This document shows positions 16,201 to 25,700 of a stretch of DNA of 43,167 bases, in pieces. The notes beneath the pieces were generated by a model. It was not told the DNA's origin. It searched no databases and was given only the letters and a program-made list of their open reading frames with translations. Source of the DNA: Bacteroidetes bacterium UBA2475 (GTDB lineage: Bacteria; Bacteroidota; Bacteroidia; B-17B0; Aurantibacillaceae); assembly GCA_002342065.1 (NCBI GenBank), contig DDPF01000001.1, positions 1 to 43,167 on the forward strand, written 5' to 3'. The number at the start of each line of letters is the position of its first letter. Within the stretch, counting starts at the first letter, position 1. A program made the translations under genes and the position numbers.

Positions 16201-18426
16201 ACTTCAATTCTTCCTGCTGGTGCAGGTAATTATACTGCTACAGCTTTTTTTACCAATGGTGTTTTAACATGTACAACAAATGCCATTGCTAACGTTTCGG
16301 TGGTTGCCACGCCTACAACAACGGTTACTTATCCTGCAAATATCTGTCAAAATTCTACTGCTAATTTTACTGCGTCGGCAGCAGGTGCTATTTCTTATGC
16401 ATGGGCAGGGCCAAATAGTTTTGCTTCAACTATTGCAACGCCGTCTATTCTAAATATTCAAACTAACGGCTCGGGTATTTACACAACTACCACCATGTTC
16501 TCGATGGGGACTGTAAGCTGTACAACCAATGTTACAAACTCGTTAAATGTAGTTGGAACTAACACCGTAGCGGTTTCAGCAAACTTTACTGTTTGCGCTG
16601 GTGCAAATGTGAATTTAACTTCAAACGCTGCTTCAGCAGTTTCGTATTCCTGGAATGGACCGGGGGCTTATACATCTGCGGTACAAAACCCAACAATAAG
16701 TGGTATTCTTCCTCCGGGTACTGGTAATTATACCGCAACAGCTTTCTTTACAAATGGCAGTTTCACATGTACTACGTCAGCAGTTTTAAATGGTTCTGTA
16801 ATAGCAATACCGCCTTTGAATGTTACTGCGGCAAGTAGTGTTATTTGTGCTTTGGAAAGTAGTACTATTACTGCAAGCGGATCTCTTAATTATACGTGGA
16901 CACCGGCGGCAACCCTAAATACTCCTAACGGTGCAACTGTAATAGCTAATCCATTAGTTACAACGGTATATAGTATTACAGGTATGGACGGCAGTGGATG
17001 TCTGAAAACAAACACCGTATCACTAGTAGTTAACCCCCAACCCACATTGGCAGCTACAAACAATACAATGTGCTTTGGAACAAGTGCTCTTTTAACGGTT
17101 AATGGTGCACTAACATACACCTGGGCTCCTGCCGGAACGCTCAGCAGTGCCAATGGGGCAACTGTAACGGCAACCCCCCCTGCAAATACAATATACACAG
17201 TTACCGGCGAGAGTAATAAAGGTTGTTTAAATACCACTACAGCGAGCGTGTTAGTAAATCCACTTCCGATATTATCAACTAGTAATTACACGATCTGCTA
17301 CGGCAAATCAACAAACGTTAGTGTATCTGGTGCAAATAGTTATACATGGACACCTCCCAGTGCTTTGAGTGCAACAAATTTACCAAATGTTGTTGCCAAT
17401 CCTTCACTAACCACTACTTACACCGTTATTGGTAAGGATCTAAATGGATGTATACAATCAAGTATCTCAACAGTTGCTGTTAACCCTCTTCCTATAATAA
17501 GTATCACATCACCCAGTGTAATTTGTGCAGGCCAAAGCGCATTAATGACTGCAAACGGAGCTACAAGCTATACCTGGAACACTACTACCTTTACATCTTC
17601 TCACTCAGTTAACCCAAATGTTTCAACAACTTATAGCGTAGTTGGTCAGGATGCAAATGGTTGCATTAATACCGGAACTGTATTTTTAAAAGTATTGATA
17701 CAACCAACTTTAAATATTATAGGAACATCAACGGTATGTTTAGGGAATATATTATCTCTTACAGCAACAGGAGGGATTGATTATAACTGGAGTACAGGCG
17801 ACACCATAAATGTTATTACGGTCGGTCCTGAGGCAAACACCATTTATACAGTAAGTTCTGGCATATCACCTTGTAATTCTTCCACAGTTTTTGCAGTTAC
17901 AGTTTACACGCCGCAAATTCCGGCATCTTATTCAGATCCGGCCGTTATTATATATGGTTCATCAAGCTCGATCCATGTAAATGCACCGGCGGGCACAATT
18001 TTTAACTGGTCATCGTCTCCTGATATAACTTGTAATACTTGCGAAACAAACACCGTTACGCCAACAGAAACAACTATTTATTCTGTAACACTTACAGATA
18101 GTCAAGGTTGTATTATTACAAACACAGTTTTAGTACAAGTGGATATAATTTGTGGAGATGCATTTGTACCATCTGCGTTTAGCCCTAATGGCGATGGCTT
18201 TAACGATTTTTGGTGCGTGTATGGAAACTGTATTACCTCTATGAATATTCAACTCTATAACCGTTGGGGCGAAAAAGTTTTTGAGAGTGGAGACAAAAAT
18301 AATTGCTGGGATGGAAGCTATAATGGTGTGATGCAAAATGATGCAGTTTTTATTTACCAATTAAAAGCCTCACTCGTAAACGGAGAAGAAGTAATTAAAA
18401 AAGGAAATGTGACATTGAAAAGATAA
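13234..18426 (+). CDS. Giant Ig-repeat surface adhesin A with T9SS type B (gliding-type) C-terminal signal
   Basis: This protein of about 1730 residues is Ser/Thr/Asn-rich. A signal peptide (MNKTFFKIFIISILILGS...YSQ) is followed by an N-terminal beta domain with paired cysteines (about 26-220). Ten alternating Ig/PKD-like domains of about 83 residues (about 363-1193) come next, typified by YSWAGPGTYTSGSQNP. Six shorter Ig-like domains of about 75 residues (about 1194-1635) follow, typified by NYTWTPAATLN and ending VNP. Almost every domain has two cysteines, one early (ICQN/ICAL) and one late (SCTT/GCLKT). The last 90 residues are a type B T9SS sorting domain: DAFVPSAFSPNGDGFNDFW, NRWGEKVFES and WDGSYNG. 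Proteins of this type, such as SprB, are exported to the surface with help from a SprF-type partner; the SprF gene starts directly after the stop. The ligand is unknown. Confidence 0.9.
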   Translation: MNKTFFKIFIISILILGSRNNSYSQNPAACANTQNLCTNSLFSFSASAGTGLTPGLNISNPFGNPQSVNAGCMFTNVANPQWLMINITSSGNLGFSFGAFGSAFPQAGNYDWIMWPYSPTACNDIFSNTLPPAACNWNCTGSGGTGMGTVPFGASPCNFQPSIPVVQGQQFIVLITNPSGVNTPVSFASTGTAGMSCNPLLYPNLTACPGQLAVFTGTWVNATSGTYTLYPGAVVQTSPSFTVSSLVNQVYTVQAQGLNTSSVAIADQTTFTLTINPIIPISITTPTNFCYGSNATFTLNPAGTGTFNVTGPSATTTSFATTSIAYPNVTTPNIGTFSVTASYTNGCTGTQTTQVNVAPNHTITVSSNTHVCMNGTVNLTSSMPTATAYAWSGPGAYTSGLQNPTINTIQPSSSGIYTVSSNINFNGIACPKTNTTQIDVVTTNTVSITPNFTLCQGVNLNLTSSAVPAFSYSWAGPGTYTSGSQNPVIPSMLPTGSGNYSVTALFSNGTLTCTTGAVSNVSIVATSPVTVAVPNNICQNATANLTVTTSPLPLSYFWSGPNAFTSSLANPSIINIQTIASGIYSTTATYAIGSVSCTTTGTNQISVVGTNTVAITPNFTLCEGANLNLTSSASGAISYSWAGPGTYTSATQNPVVPAMLPTGSGNYSVTALFSNGTLTCTTDAVSNVSIVATSPVTVAVPNNICQNATANLTVTTSPLPLSYLWSGPNAFTSSLANPSIINIQTIASGIYSTTATYAIGSVSCTTTGTNQISVVGTNTVAVTPNFTLCQGANLNLTSSASPAISYSWSGPGTYTSATQNPVVPAMLPTGSGNYSVTALFSNGTLTCTTGAVSNVSIVATSPVTLTVPNNICQNATANMTATATGATGFNWAGPNSFSSTIATPNIVNIQPTASGIYTTTAMFSIGTVSCTTANTASISVVATNTVAAATNFTACQASNVNLTSSAIGATSYSWNGPGAYTSAIQNPTLTSILPAGAGNYTATAFFTNGVLTCTTNAIANVSVVATPTTTVTYPANICQNSTANFTASAAGAISYAWAGPNSFASTIATPSILNIQTNGSGIYTTTTMFSMGTVSCTTNVTNSLNVVGTNTVAVSANFTVCAGANVNLTSNAASAVSYSWNGPGAYTSAVQNPTISGILPPGTGNYTATAFFTNGSFTCTTSAVLNGSVIAIPPLNVTAASSVICALESSTITASGSLNYTWTPAATLNTPNGATVIANPLVTTVYSITGMDGSGCLKTNTVSLVVNPQPTLAATNNTMCFGTSALLTVNGALTYTWAPAGTLSSANGATVTATPPANTIYTVTGESNKGCLNTTTASVLVNPLPILSTSNYTICYGKSTNVSVSGANSYTWTPPSALSATNLPNVVANPSLTTTYTVIGKDLNGCIQSSISTVAVNPLPIISITSPSVICAGQSALMTANGATSYTWNTTTFTSSHSVNPNVSTTYSVVGQDANGCINTGTVFLKVLIQPTLNIIGTSTVCLGNILSLTATGGIDYNWSTGDTINVITVGPEANTIYTVSSGISPCNSSTVFAVTVYTPQIPASYSDPAVIIYGSSSSIHVNAPAGTIFNWSSSPDITCNTCETNTVTPTETTIYSVTLTDSQGCIITNTVLVQVDIICGDAFVPSAFSPNGDGFNDFWCVYGNCITSMNIQLYNRWGEKVFESGDKNNCWDGSYNGVMQNDAVFIYQLKASLVNGEEVIKKGNVTLKR
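14569..16812 (+). repeat. Tandem 501/498-bp coding repeats in adhesin A
   Basis: Units begin at 14569, 15070, 15571, 16069 and 16567, with steps of 501, 501, 498 and 498 bases. The first four are two-domain units; the last (16567-16812) holds only the first domain. The first two are nearly identical in DNA: 14788-14861 equals 15289-15362 without a mismatch. Later units diverge, so the first three copies look recently amplified or homogenised. Confidence 0.85.
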
Positions 18427-19455
18427 ATGAAAATAAAAAAAATATACTTCATTATTTTTATGCTGTTTTTTAAGAACACATTTTGTCAGGATATTCACCT
18501 GACACAATATTTTATTGCTCCTCAAACAATCAATCCTTCTGCATTTGGTGTTATTAATTCTTTTGAGGCCGGCTTTCAATATAAGTCTCAATGGAATGCT
18601 TTTACAAAGGGTTTTACTACCTACTCTGCTTTTATCAATAAACAGATAACAAGCAATAGTAAACAATATAAAGGCTTTTATTCAGCCGGATTAAACTTTG
18701 GTTATGATAAATCAGGAGATAGTAGATTAACAACAACTAGTGGCAGCTTACCAATTAATTATTCATTAAGGATAAATAACCACCAGTTCCTTACTTCAGG
18801 TATAGTAGTTGGTTTTGCGCAAAAAACTTTGTCAAACCCCAATCAAACATGGGGTTCGCAGTTTGATGGTTTAAACTACAATTCAGCCTTACCAAGCGAA
18901 AACACATCGGTGCAAACAATTGCAAATATAGATCTTGGCGCCGGCATAGCTTTAATTAATAAAAAGAATGGGAAAAAATTTACAGCAAGTACCGACCCCT
19001 CAAATACACTTGGTTTATCGGTTGCTCATATAAATAAACCAAAATATTCTTTTTATAAAAGCAGCAATGAGCGATTGTTAATGCGCTTTAATTTGTACGA
19101 ATCCTTTAATTATTGTTTTAATGGAGTCAATTCCATCTCGCCATCACTTATGATACAGTACCAGGGCAGGGCAACTGAAGCCATTTTAGGAGCCATGTTC
19201 CAACACAAATCGGGTACTGAATCGTATATTACCGGCGCAAAAAAAACAAACACTATTGGATTTGGTGCTTATTACAGATTTAAAGATGCGCTTGCTTTAA
19301 ATGCATTTGCTGAAGTGAAAAAAATAATGTTTGGAGTTTCTTATGATATAAACACTTCTACCTTGCAAAAAACAACTAAAGGCAAAGGTGGGCTTGAAAT
19401 ATTTATTAAAATAAAAAATGCCAGTCACCTTTATAAAGGTTTTGGTAAATGGTAA
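18427..19455 (+). CDS. PorP/SprF family protein A, partner of adhesin A
   Basis: This 342-residue outer-membrane protein has a signal peptide ending TFCQ, then DIHLTQYFIAPQTINPSAFG, QYKSQWNAFTKGFTTYSAF and a C-terminal KGGLEIFIKIKN. These match the PorP/SprF family and its type IX secretion membrane-protein profile. Its ATG abuts the adhesin TAA with no gap, so translation is probably coupled. It is strikingly like the protein at 27345 (same length, long shared blocks) and distant from the one at 2601. In Flavobacterium, SprF is needed for secretion of the adjacent type B cargo SprB, so this protein probably serves adhesin A. Confidence 0.93.
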   Translation: MKIKKIYFIIFMLFFKNTFCQDIHLTQYFIAPQTINPSAFGVINSFEAGFQYKSQWNAFTKGFTTYSAFINKQITSNSKQYKGFYSAGLNFGYDKSGDSRLTTTSGSLPINYSLRINNHQFLTSGIVVGFAQKTLSNPNQTWGSQFDGLNYNSALPSENTSVQTIANIDLGAGIALINKKNGKKFTASTDPSNTLGLSVAHINKPKYSFYKSSNERLLMRFNLYESFNYCFNGVNSISPSLMIQYQGRATEAILGAMFQHKSGTESYITGAKKTNTIGFGAYYRFKDALALNAFAEVKKIMFGVSYDINTSTLQKTTKGKGGLEIFIKIKNASHLYKGFGKW

Positions 19456-19534
19456 TCTAATTTATTTTTCTGGTTTTTATTCATTCTAAAATAAAAGCGT
19501 ATCTCCCACTTCAAATTTATCAATCTACCAATCG

Positions 19535-19701
19535 GTTAATGCAGGTGATGGTGCAACGTTACTTATAGCGAGGTGGCGACATTATATAATATAAAACCAC
19601 TCACCGGTAAGTTCGATTTCTCTTTCTTTTATTAACGTTTATCATACACAGAATTGGATTATTTTCAATTTAGAGGGGTTAATGAGCATCTAAAGCGTTT
19701 T
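19535..19701 (+). pseudogene. Decayed remnant of the 3' end of an M1-barrel-like gene
   Basis: The 307-base gap between the first SprF gene and adhesin B is not empty. Bases 19535-19576 read VNAGDGATLLIARW, matching VDAGVGTTLSIVRW at residues 1012-1025 of the M1-barrel protein. After a one-base deletion near 19577-19582 the next frame reads LYNIKPLTGKFDFSFF, a stop (TAA at 19633), then RLSYTELDYFQFR. The intact protein has LYNIKPLTIRFDMPFF and RLPYAEKDYLQFR; about 21 of 31 residues are the same. The remnant ends where the intact gene ends. A frameshift, an in-frame stop and loss of everything upstream show it is dead. The rest of the gap (19456-19534 and 19702-19762) is AT-rich with nothing recognised. 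Confidence 0.8.
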
Positions 19702-19762
19702 AATAAAATTTAATTCAAATTAAGGATATATAGTATTTGGTTTTATATAATATATTTACAAC

Positions 19763-22700
19763 ATGAGAAAAATTTACCCGATCCTGATCTTAATTTTATT
19801 TTCTTTAAAAACTTTTTCAAGCGGTGGCTACATTACAATTTCATCAACCGTTCCAGGCAGTATAACCGTTTGTGGGCAATCAAAAGTTTTTTCTTTTGTC
19901 ATTAATAATCCTTCAGCTTTTAACCTTACAAATGTTACTGTAAGTTTAACAATGCCAGGTGGTATTAATTATCAAATTGGTTCTGTGACCAATGCAACGC
20001 AACTTACTACTGTTCCTTTAAATGCTCCTACATTTAGTTTAGCTAACCTTCCTTCACTTACATCGGTAGTTATAACTTACACTGCCTCGGCTGATTGTAA
20101 CATTTTAAATTATTTAAGTTTAGGTTTGCCTACAGAAAATAAGATACAGGTAAATTATACTGCGGGCTCTAATACCACATTTGATACACATACCACTCAA
20201 CTTTTCTTTGTAAAACAGCCTAACCTGTCAATAACAACCATTACTAACCAGTCTTTTAGCGGTACTATTGGTGGTACTTTTACAAGATGTATCACCATAA
20301 CGAATGGCGGTACAGGCGAGTTAAGCACATTTACACTTACTAATGTACATGGTAACGGAATACAAATCACATCAGCCTCGCCTGGCGTATGGACAAGTGT
20401 TGGTACCACAGAAACTTATGTATTAAATTCGGCAGACTTTACTACAATTGGTAATAACAATACTTTATTTGAAACAGGTGAAAGTATTACGATTTGTGAA
20501 AACGTTACAATAATCAATTGCTCATCTGTTCTTTCAACATTTACTTCTGCATGGGGATGTAACGCCCAGGCTTGCCAGACCTCAGTATCTACTGCAAATG
20601 TTATATTTCCCAGTTTTGTACCCAATCTTGTCATAACAGCTCAACCATCTGTTAATCCATGTCTGGGTGCAGGTAACGTTAGCCAACAAACGCTCAAAAT
20701 AGTAAACACAGGTGCAGGTCAGGCCATTAATACCTTGTTGAATATTTACCAAACTTCAGGCCCAACTTATTATGATGCTTCGCAGCAAACCGAAATAATT
20801 ATTGCGAGCATAACCATAAAAGTAAATGCCGGCGCCCCTTCACCCCTTGCACCCACGAGTACCTCGGCCAGTGCTGCAGGTTGTTTAACAGGTAGTCCTA
20901 AAGGAGCCGTCGCTTTAACCATACCAACCATAAACGCAGGCGATACAGTTAGAATAACCTGGAACACACAAAGTTGTTGTAACCAGGGTTACGGTTATTA
21001 CAACGGATGGGCATATAATGCAAGTTATCAAAGTATTTGCTTAAATAATTATGTAGTACCAGCTGCCTGGGGGCAGGTGTATACTCAAAACTACGTTTTT
21101 AATATTGTAAATAATGGCTCACCGTCAACTATAGTGTCAGGGCAAACAAGTACATTCAATTATCTTTTAAACGGTGTATACAATAGTTCTCCCGCATTAA
21201 ACGACGCCTATTTAAAAATAACATTTACTGTGTCGCCATGCTATACGTATTCTTTGAATACAATTAAAATAATTAATAGTGTTGGAACTGTAACATTTCT
21301 TCCTGCCAGTGTTAACCAGGTTGGAAATGTTATAACCGCTGTTTTTTCAGGTTCACCACCCTTTACATCTACCTTGTACAGCACCTTAGAACAAGCGCAA
21401 CTTTTAATTGATCTTACGGGCAATTGTACTTCATGTGTAAGTGGTCCGGGTGCTATTGATGTAGGTGTTTATTATTCACCCTCTGCTGCCTGCGGTTGCG
21501 AAATGTTGCTTAATTCGAGTAGTTTTAATTTAAACTTGGTTTGTCCGGTTACGTGTACTGGTTTAAATTTTTTAAATTATTCAATTAAAAGAACAAGTTA
21601 TGGCGCACCTGATAATAATGATGATGGTTTGCCAGACGGGTTTGGCAGTTTAAATTTCACAAAAATTAAAACATCGCGTGCGATGTATGGTGATACAGTT
21701 ACTTCTAGTTTTTATGCAAAAGTAAAAACAAATGTTACTAATCCGAACTGGCAATATTGTTATGCAAGTTCAACCATCTCTAATGGCAACAATTTAACTT
21801 CGTTGGGAGGCAAGCTAAAGATCTATCGCTTAAATGCATTATTTGCAACTTGTAATATTGGAGGCGTACCTGCGGTGGCACCCGCCACAACGTTTAATTA
21901 CGATCTTAGCGCAACCGCGTTGATTGCAAGTGGTGGTGTAGCAACAGGGTTCGTGTTCATTGATAACGATTCATTGATATTTGAGCCGCAATATAAAGTT
22001 ACAACAAACATTGGCGGAGCGATCCTTCCATGCTCAACAACAAATACATTCATCGTTTCAGATGTTGTTAACCCAACAAATCCAATTAATATTTTTTCAT
22101 GTAATACCTTCCAGGGCAATTTTGCAATTATTGGTTATTATTATACCAATTATGGCCCTGACAGTTATAATGCTTCAGATTGCAACCAGATTGTAATAAC
22201 ACAAAATTATTATTTATCTATAGGCCCATGTTGCAGTAATTATGCGGGAGGCAATTTATTTCCCTTTGAATACAGGAACTGGGCTAGGATCGATACCTTA
22301 AAAACTATCTTACCTGTAGGCTATCAATTTGTTGCAGCTACCTTTTACGACACTAGAACGATGGGAACCTTCAACGCCTCCAGCTCACCAATTTTTACCA
22401 TTGCACCAATAAGCGCCGCTACTAACACATTAGTATTTCCTGTCGGGTCATTTTTTACGTCAGCCTCTACTCCATCTATAACGCCAAGTGACGATGGTTT
22501 TTATGGAGTATTTACAGCGACCATAGAACCGAGCTGCGGCGTTGTGCAGAACGTAGCGCAAAACATAGGCTATTATTGGACATTTAATCCAACAGGTTAT
22601 TTACCGCCTGCAACAGCTCTTAATCAAAGTAATGATAATACCCAGGATGCGATCACATATGTTGGACCCTCCATATTTTTACAATCGCCTTTACCATTTA

Positions 22701-25700
22701 TCAATGCAACAAGTAACATTGTTAGCTGGGATATATCTTTATCAAATACAACAAACTCACCTGCAAACAATACATGGTTTTCCGTTCCAACTATTTCTGG
22801 TATAAGCATTAATACCGTTGTTGATCTTACAACGAGTGCAACGTTAACACCGGTTGGCGGTATTTACCAACTTGGTACATTTCCAAACAGCACTGTTAAA
22901 AATTACAGGTTATATGGCACTTATACATCCTGTGCGCAAGATAGTATAATTGTTCATGCTGGATGGAACTGTCAGGGATATCCGGCCACATTAGCAACCT
23001 ATCCATGCGTAACAAAAAAGATCACACTTAAATCAACACCGCAATCGCCATTGCTGATCACTAATGTTATTACACCATCAACAATAATTAATCTTTGTGA
23101 CACCGCCAGTTATGAAGTTATAGGTACAAATGTTCAATTAGGTAGTGTATATAACTTAACGGTTAATGTAAATATACCTCCCGGGGTTATTATAATTTCC
23201 GGTAGCTCACAATTATCTTATCCAATAATAAATCCTTATGTAACTATTGGCGACCCAATTTATCTTGGCGGTACCACTTATCAATATAATATTTCTGTCG
23301 CTTCACCAAGTATTGGAGCAAATGGGTTACCGGGAATATTGAGTGTAGGAAATAACGCGGTTAAAATTAAATTTAAAGTGCGAACAACCTGTGGATATAC
23401 CTCAGGAAGTCTAGCGAGCTTTAGCTTTTTTGGAGTGAGTGGTTGTGGTGCTTCAACCGGCCAACTAGTTTCACTATCATCTCAATTAGGAATTGCTGGC
23501 GCCTCAATACCATATACTACAAATACAGTATTAAAAAGTACCTTTATCTCGCCATGTAACAATGCTTCTACATTAAGAGTTTCAAGTCAGAATTTAGGGC
23601 CGCTTTCTTTTGGTAATTCCGATTCTATCCGCGTTAAATTACCTTATGGTGTTTCTTATGTTGCTGCTTCGTTTGCAGGGATCAGTAATCCACCCGTTAA
23701 TACAATTCCTTCAATAACTATTATTAACAACGAACAAAATTTAGCCTGGAAATTACCTACAGGTGTTGTATCAAATGATAGTACTGTTTTTAATATAAAC
23801 TATACCGGTAACCCTATTCAATTAGGTTGTAATATTTCAAATTTTGAAGGCAAAACCACAAGTAGTTCGGCTTTGTTATGCACTCTCACAAATAGCTTTT
23901 GCGGTGTGCAAGTTGTTACAGGCGGTGATACGTTGCCAATATTTACTTTTAAAAGTTACCTGACATTAATTAATGCGGGAGGTTACTCTGTTCCTAATCC
24001 ACCTTCAGGCGAAACGGGTTATGTCAATTTTACGATCAATAATACAGGTCAAACCTTGAACGCTTCTAACAGTACAATCATTAGCTATTATAATGACGTA
24101 AATTCAAATGGCTTATATAACGTTGGTGATATTTTGATCACAACCCACACACTCAATGCTGCTATACCAAGCAACGGAACTTACGCATACAATTACACAT
24201 TAAATATTCCTTCCGGTGCTGCCTGCCATTTAATTGCAGTGCTTGATACGGCAATAAATCATTGCTCATGTAATTCATCGCAGATCGTATTAAATTTACC
24301 GTTAAGGAATACTGCAATTGACACAAGCATTTGTTCGGGGCAGACAGCGATCATAGGTTACAATCCAATTACTAATTACTCGTATAGCTGGACACCGACT
24401 ACAAATCTTAGCTCTGCGGCAATTTCAAATCCAGTTGTTAATGGTGTAAATGCAACAACTTCTAATATTACTACAAATTATATAGTCACCGTCAATCGAA
24501 ATACTTGTCTGTCAAATGATACTGCGGTTGTAACTATAAAACCTAATCCAACACTTACCATAACACCAACAAATACTACAATTTGTTTTGGTAATGCGTC
24601 GAACGTATCGGTTAGTGGCGCTAACAGCTATACATGGCTCCCATCATCAACAGTAAATAATTCTGTATCGCCTACTGTAATAGCAAACCCAACACTTACT
24701 ACAACCTATACTGTTACTGGTCTTGCAATAAACGGATGTTCCTCATCATCTGTCACATCCATAACCGTTAACCCATTGCCAAATGTTATAGCAAGTAGTA
24801 ATACTATTTGTGCATTACAAAGTGGAACTATTGCTGCAAATGGCGCGGTTAACTATACATGGACACCTGCTGCAACTTTAAGCAGCAGTACATCACCCAA
24901 TGTAACAGCCAATCCACTAACTACAACAATATACAGTGTAACGGGTATGGATGCCAATGGATGTTTAAAAACAAGCACTACTACCGTATTTGTAAATCCC
25001 TTACCGAATGTAACTGCTACAAGCAATACAATTTGCCTTTTACAAAGCGGCACGATGGTTGCGGGCGGTGCTGCTAATTATACTTGGTCGCCGTCTGCTA
25101 CCCTCAATAGTAGCGTAATACCAAATGTAATTGCTAATCCTACTGTCACAACAGTTTATACTTTAACAGGTGTAGATGCAAATGGCTGTTTAAATACAAA
25201 TACATCTACTGTTGTTGTAAATTCTTTACCAAATGTTGCCGCAACCAGCAATACAATTTGTACAACGTTGAGTGGAACTCTTGCTGCAAGTGGAGCCGTT
25301 AATTATACATGGACACCAGCCGCCACTTTAAACAATAGCTTAACCATAAATGTTATCGCTAATCCAACGGTTACAACAGTTTATACAATAACAGGTGTTG
25401 ATGCTAACGGTTGTATGAAAACAAATACTACTCAGGTTATGGTAAATCCTTTACCAAATGTAACCGCAAGTAACGCTACCATTTGTTTATTACAAAGTGC
25501 ATCCATAATCGCAAACGGCGCGACCAATTACACATGGTCTCCCCCTGCCACGTTAAGCAGCAGTATTACTGCAACCGTAACCGCTAATCCTTTGGCTACA
25601 ACAATTTATACCGTTACAGGTATGGATGTAAACGGTTGTATTAAAACAAACACTGCTTCAGTTCTTGTAAATCCTTTACCAAATGTAGCGGCAACAAGTA

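Noticed and set aside
16890..17237. A 115-codon open frame antisense to the adhesin A repeats
   Set aside because: It lies wholly inside the Ig-repeat coding region, and similar antisense frames recur in each repeat; its valine-rich composition mirrors the Thr/Asn/Ala codons on the other strand.
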